From the NCBI RefSeq assembly GCF_009834025.1, contig NZ_CP047156.1, positions 3,184,067 to 3,248,066 on the forward strand: a stretch of DNA of 64,000 nt, in the 5' to 3' direction. This stretch comes from Epidermidibacterium keratini (GTDB lineage Bacteria > Actinomycetota > Actinomycetes > Mycobacteriales > Antricoccaceae). The notes under the pieces were generated by a model that saw only the letters and a list, made by a program, of their open reading frames with translations, ran no database searches and was not told where the DNA came from. A program made the translations under genes and the position numbers. Positions 62,208 through 64,000 of the stretch are shown here, in pieces. The stretch's first letter is position 1. Every line of letters begins with the position of its first letter.

Positions 62208-64000
62208 ATGAAGCGTAGGGCGTTGCGTGGTGGTGATCAGGTCGATGATCTGATCTCGCAGCTGCATTCGTACTGCCCGCTTCCCGACGGCGCCACGCTT
62301 CCTGCTCGGGCGGCGAAGGAACCTGAGCCGGCACCGGTTGCGGAGCCTGCTGGACCGGAAGAGTCGGCGCCGCGGGCGGTGCAGACGGAGCTGTTCGAGC
62401 AGTCAGAGGCAGATACGGCCGGGAGCACCGAGCCCGTCATCGAGACGGCGACCGACCCAGTCAATGAGGCGCAGGTAACGGCGCCACAGCAGACAGCCTC
62501 GAAAGGCGCCGACGAGACGGTGCGGGTGTCGGGGCCGCGGGCGGCGTTGGCGGCGCTTCGTGATCAGCTCGATGGCTATCTGGCGCATATCGACTCGTTG
62601 GAGTCTGCGCATGGGCAGGCGGTGACGGTGATCGAGATGTGCCAGCGGGTCTCGGGCACGGTGGCGGCGGTGGAGGCGCGTGCGATGGCGGAGGCGTTCG
62701 CGACCGCCGAAGAGCAACTAGTCGAAGGTGCGAGCCCGAGCGGGTACCGCCCGCACGCCGCGCGGGAGGCTGATGGTGATCGTGGTGACCGGTGGGTCTC
62801 GCGCCGCCAGATCGCCGCTACCGGGATCAGCGCCGCGTGCCGGGTCAACCCGCGCGTGGCACACGGGATGCTGAACAAGGCGCTGCGGATGACGCGGTCG
62901 ATGCCGAACGCGCTGGACCGCGCACAGTCGGGTGACTGGTCGGGGTATCAGCTGGCGGTGCTGTTCCGCGCCGCGGACGACCTCGACGACGACGCCCTCG
63001 CCGCGGCGGACGAGAAGCTGTTCGCCAAGCGTGGGTATGTCACCACCGATACGCTGCGGCGGCGGTTGCGGACCTGGGCCGCGAAGCACACCCACATCCC
63101 TGCCGAGCCGGAGGCTGATCACGAGCAGGGCATGCACAACCGGCGGGTGGAGTTCTCGCAGACGGATTTGTTTGGGATGCGGTGGCTGAACGGCTACCTG
63201 CCCGCGGCGGTGATCACCGCGATCGAGAACGCGCTCGCCCAGTACGCCGCGCAGGTCGACAAGGACGACCCGCGGACCGCGGACCAAGTCCGCGCCGATG
63301 TGCTCCAGTCGATGTTGTTCGGACCGGCCGCACTGGCTCCTGCGGTTGCTAACCAGCTCGGGTTGAGCCCGGTCGTGATCGACCCTGCGACGGGGTATCC
63401 GCAGATCGATCCTGAGCAGTACACCCAGGTGCAGGACGCGTGGGAGACCATCGTGATGCTGATGGGCGTACTCGGCATGAGCACCCCGGCACCACCGAGA
63501 ACGCTGTTGACGGTGAGCGTGCCGCTGGCGACCCTGCTGTGTCTGCGTGCCGGGATCATCCCCGGCAGCACCGGAGCCAACGCCCCACCCGGCGCGAGTG
63601 GTCTCGACAGCCGGTGCTCGCCCGGAGGGGCTCGCACCTGCTCGACCGCCGATACAGGGCCCGCCGGTGGAGATGGCTCGGAGTACGACCGTGAGGACCG
63701 CGCCTATATCGAGGGTCTGGGGTTTGTGCCGTACCAGGTGCTGTTGTTCCTGCTCTCGGGTGAGCCGGACCTGCAAAGGCTCGTGACCGATGACCTCAGC
63801 GGCATGCCGCTGGATCTCGGCCCGGTCGTGCGCCACCCCAACGCTCGGATGCGCCGCCGCGTACAGCTACGCGACCGCACCTGCCGGTTCCCCTACTGCG
63901 ACCGACCCGCTGTCTCCGCGCGCGGGGAACTGGATCTGGACCACACCACTGAGCACCAGCCCGACGGGTCGGGTGGGCATACCGCCGACGCCGTACTCGC
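62208..64000 (+). CDS. DUF222 protein with HNH domain (partial, nearly identical to 34263-36242)
   Basis: Opens with ATG at 62208 (MKRRALRGGDQVDDLISQLH) and runs off the right edge after 597 codons. Over most of its length it equals the copy at 34263 with scattered substitutions; the main divergence is in the N-terminal 65-105 residue region, which is shorter here. HNH start CRFPYCDRPAVSARGELDLD and HTTEHQPDGSGGHTADAV are visible; the C-terminal His-His part lies outside. Contains the embedded repeat at 63600-63652. Confidence 0.88.
   Translation, partial: MKRRALRGGDQVDDLISQLHSYCPLPDGATLPARAAKEPEPAPVAEPAGPEESAPRAVQTELFEQSEADTAGSTEPVIETATDPVNEAQVTAPQQTASKGADETVRVSGPRAALAALRDQLDGYLAHIDSLESAHGQAVTVIEMCQRVSGTVAAVEARAMAEAFATAEEQLVEGASPSGYRPHAAREADGDRGDRWVSRRQIAATGISAACRVNPRVAHGMLNKALRMTRSMPNALDRAQSGDWSGYQLAVLFRAADDLDDDALAAADEKLFAKRGYVTTDTLRRRLRTWAAKHTHIPAEPEADHEQGMHNRRVEFSQTDLFGMRWLNGYLPAAVITAIENALAQYAAQVDKDDPRTADQVRADVLQSMLFGPAALAPAVANQLGLSPVVIDPATGYPQIDPEQYTQVQDAWETIVMLMGVLGMSTPAPPRTLLTVSVPLATLLCLRAGIIPGSTGANAPPGASGLDSRCSPGGARTCSTADTGPAGGDGSEYDREDRAYIEGLGFVPYQVLLFLLSGEPDLQRLVTDDLSGMPLDLGPVVRHPNARMRRRVQLRDRTCRFPYCDRPAVSARGELDLDHTTEHQPDGSGGHTADAVL
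63600..63652. repeat. GGTCTCGAC...GACCGCCGA element inside the third DUF222 gene
   Basis: 53 bases at the same place in the protein as 35685-35737, translating to GLDSRCSPGGARTCSTAD. Differs at a few bases from the other copy, but the hairpin arms and the core (GCCCGGAGGGGCTCGC) are kept. Confidence 0.85.

Overview
The window is one continuous stretch of a high-GC Gram-positive (Actinomycetota) chromosome. The evidence is gene content: a WhiB protein, MtrA-MtrB-LpqB, two LCP (LytR-CpsA-Psr) proteins, CofD/CofE for coenzyme F420, TIGR03089, DUF3499 and DUF222-HNH proteins, GTG starts, and a mycobacterial-type LexA box. Gene order from purK (10970) to secA (56040) largely follows, from memory, the M. 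tuberculosis block around Rv3240c (secA1) to Rv3276c (purK). I cannot name the genus. No tRNA, rRNA, CRISPR array, prophage or IS transposase was seen.

Layout. 1-5573 (minus strand) is the SOS mutasome imuA'-imuB-dnaE2, with dnaE2 running off the left edge and a perfect SOS box at 5584-5599. A DUF222-HNH gene follows. Then comes an unusual sigma factor fused to an anti-sigma zinc finger, a membrane helix, a Pro-rich stalk and a probable external domain (7784-9658). Next are a degenerate GGDEF-like protein, purK-purE, an acyl-CoA dehydrogenase, an SsuABC/TauABC-like importer, a TetR regulator, an FAD monooxygenase, a DksA/TraR-type protein and a two-subunit CoA transferase.

20478-31992 is envelope biogenesis: TIGR03089, two LCP ligases, rmlD, five glycosyltransferases (one WbbL-like) and the GDP-mannose pyrophosphorylase manC. 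An SDR and an AlkA-type glycosylase follow. A repeat-rich island holds a second DUF222-HNH gene (34263-36242). The next block (36598-47276) contains a phosphotransferase, NUDIX-cofE-cofD, whiB, a metallopeptidase-fold protein, DUF3499, manB, a Trm112-like protein, a SIS-domain protein, manA and ahcY. Then follow mtrA-mtrB-lpqB, comF, hpf and secA. After secA, two nearly identical 48-nt perfect hairpins bracket an AbiEi/DUF559-like gene. A four-gene nucleoside-type importer (BMP protein, double ATPase, two permeases) comes next, and a third DUF222-HNH gene, nearly identical to the second, is cut by the right edge.

Functionally, manA, manB and manC supply GDP-mannose and rmlD supplies dTDP-rhamnose for the clustered glycosyltransferases. 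The LCP proteins probably attach the finished glycans to the wall. MtrAB-LpqB and SecA serve envelope homeostasis and export. Accessory content is concentrated at the DUF222 genes, where one family of palindromic GGTCTCGAC...GACCACCGA elements sits between genes and, in two genes, inside the reading frame.
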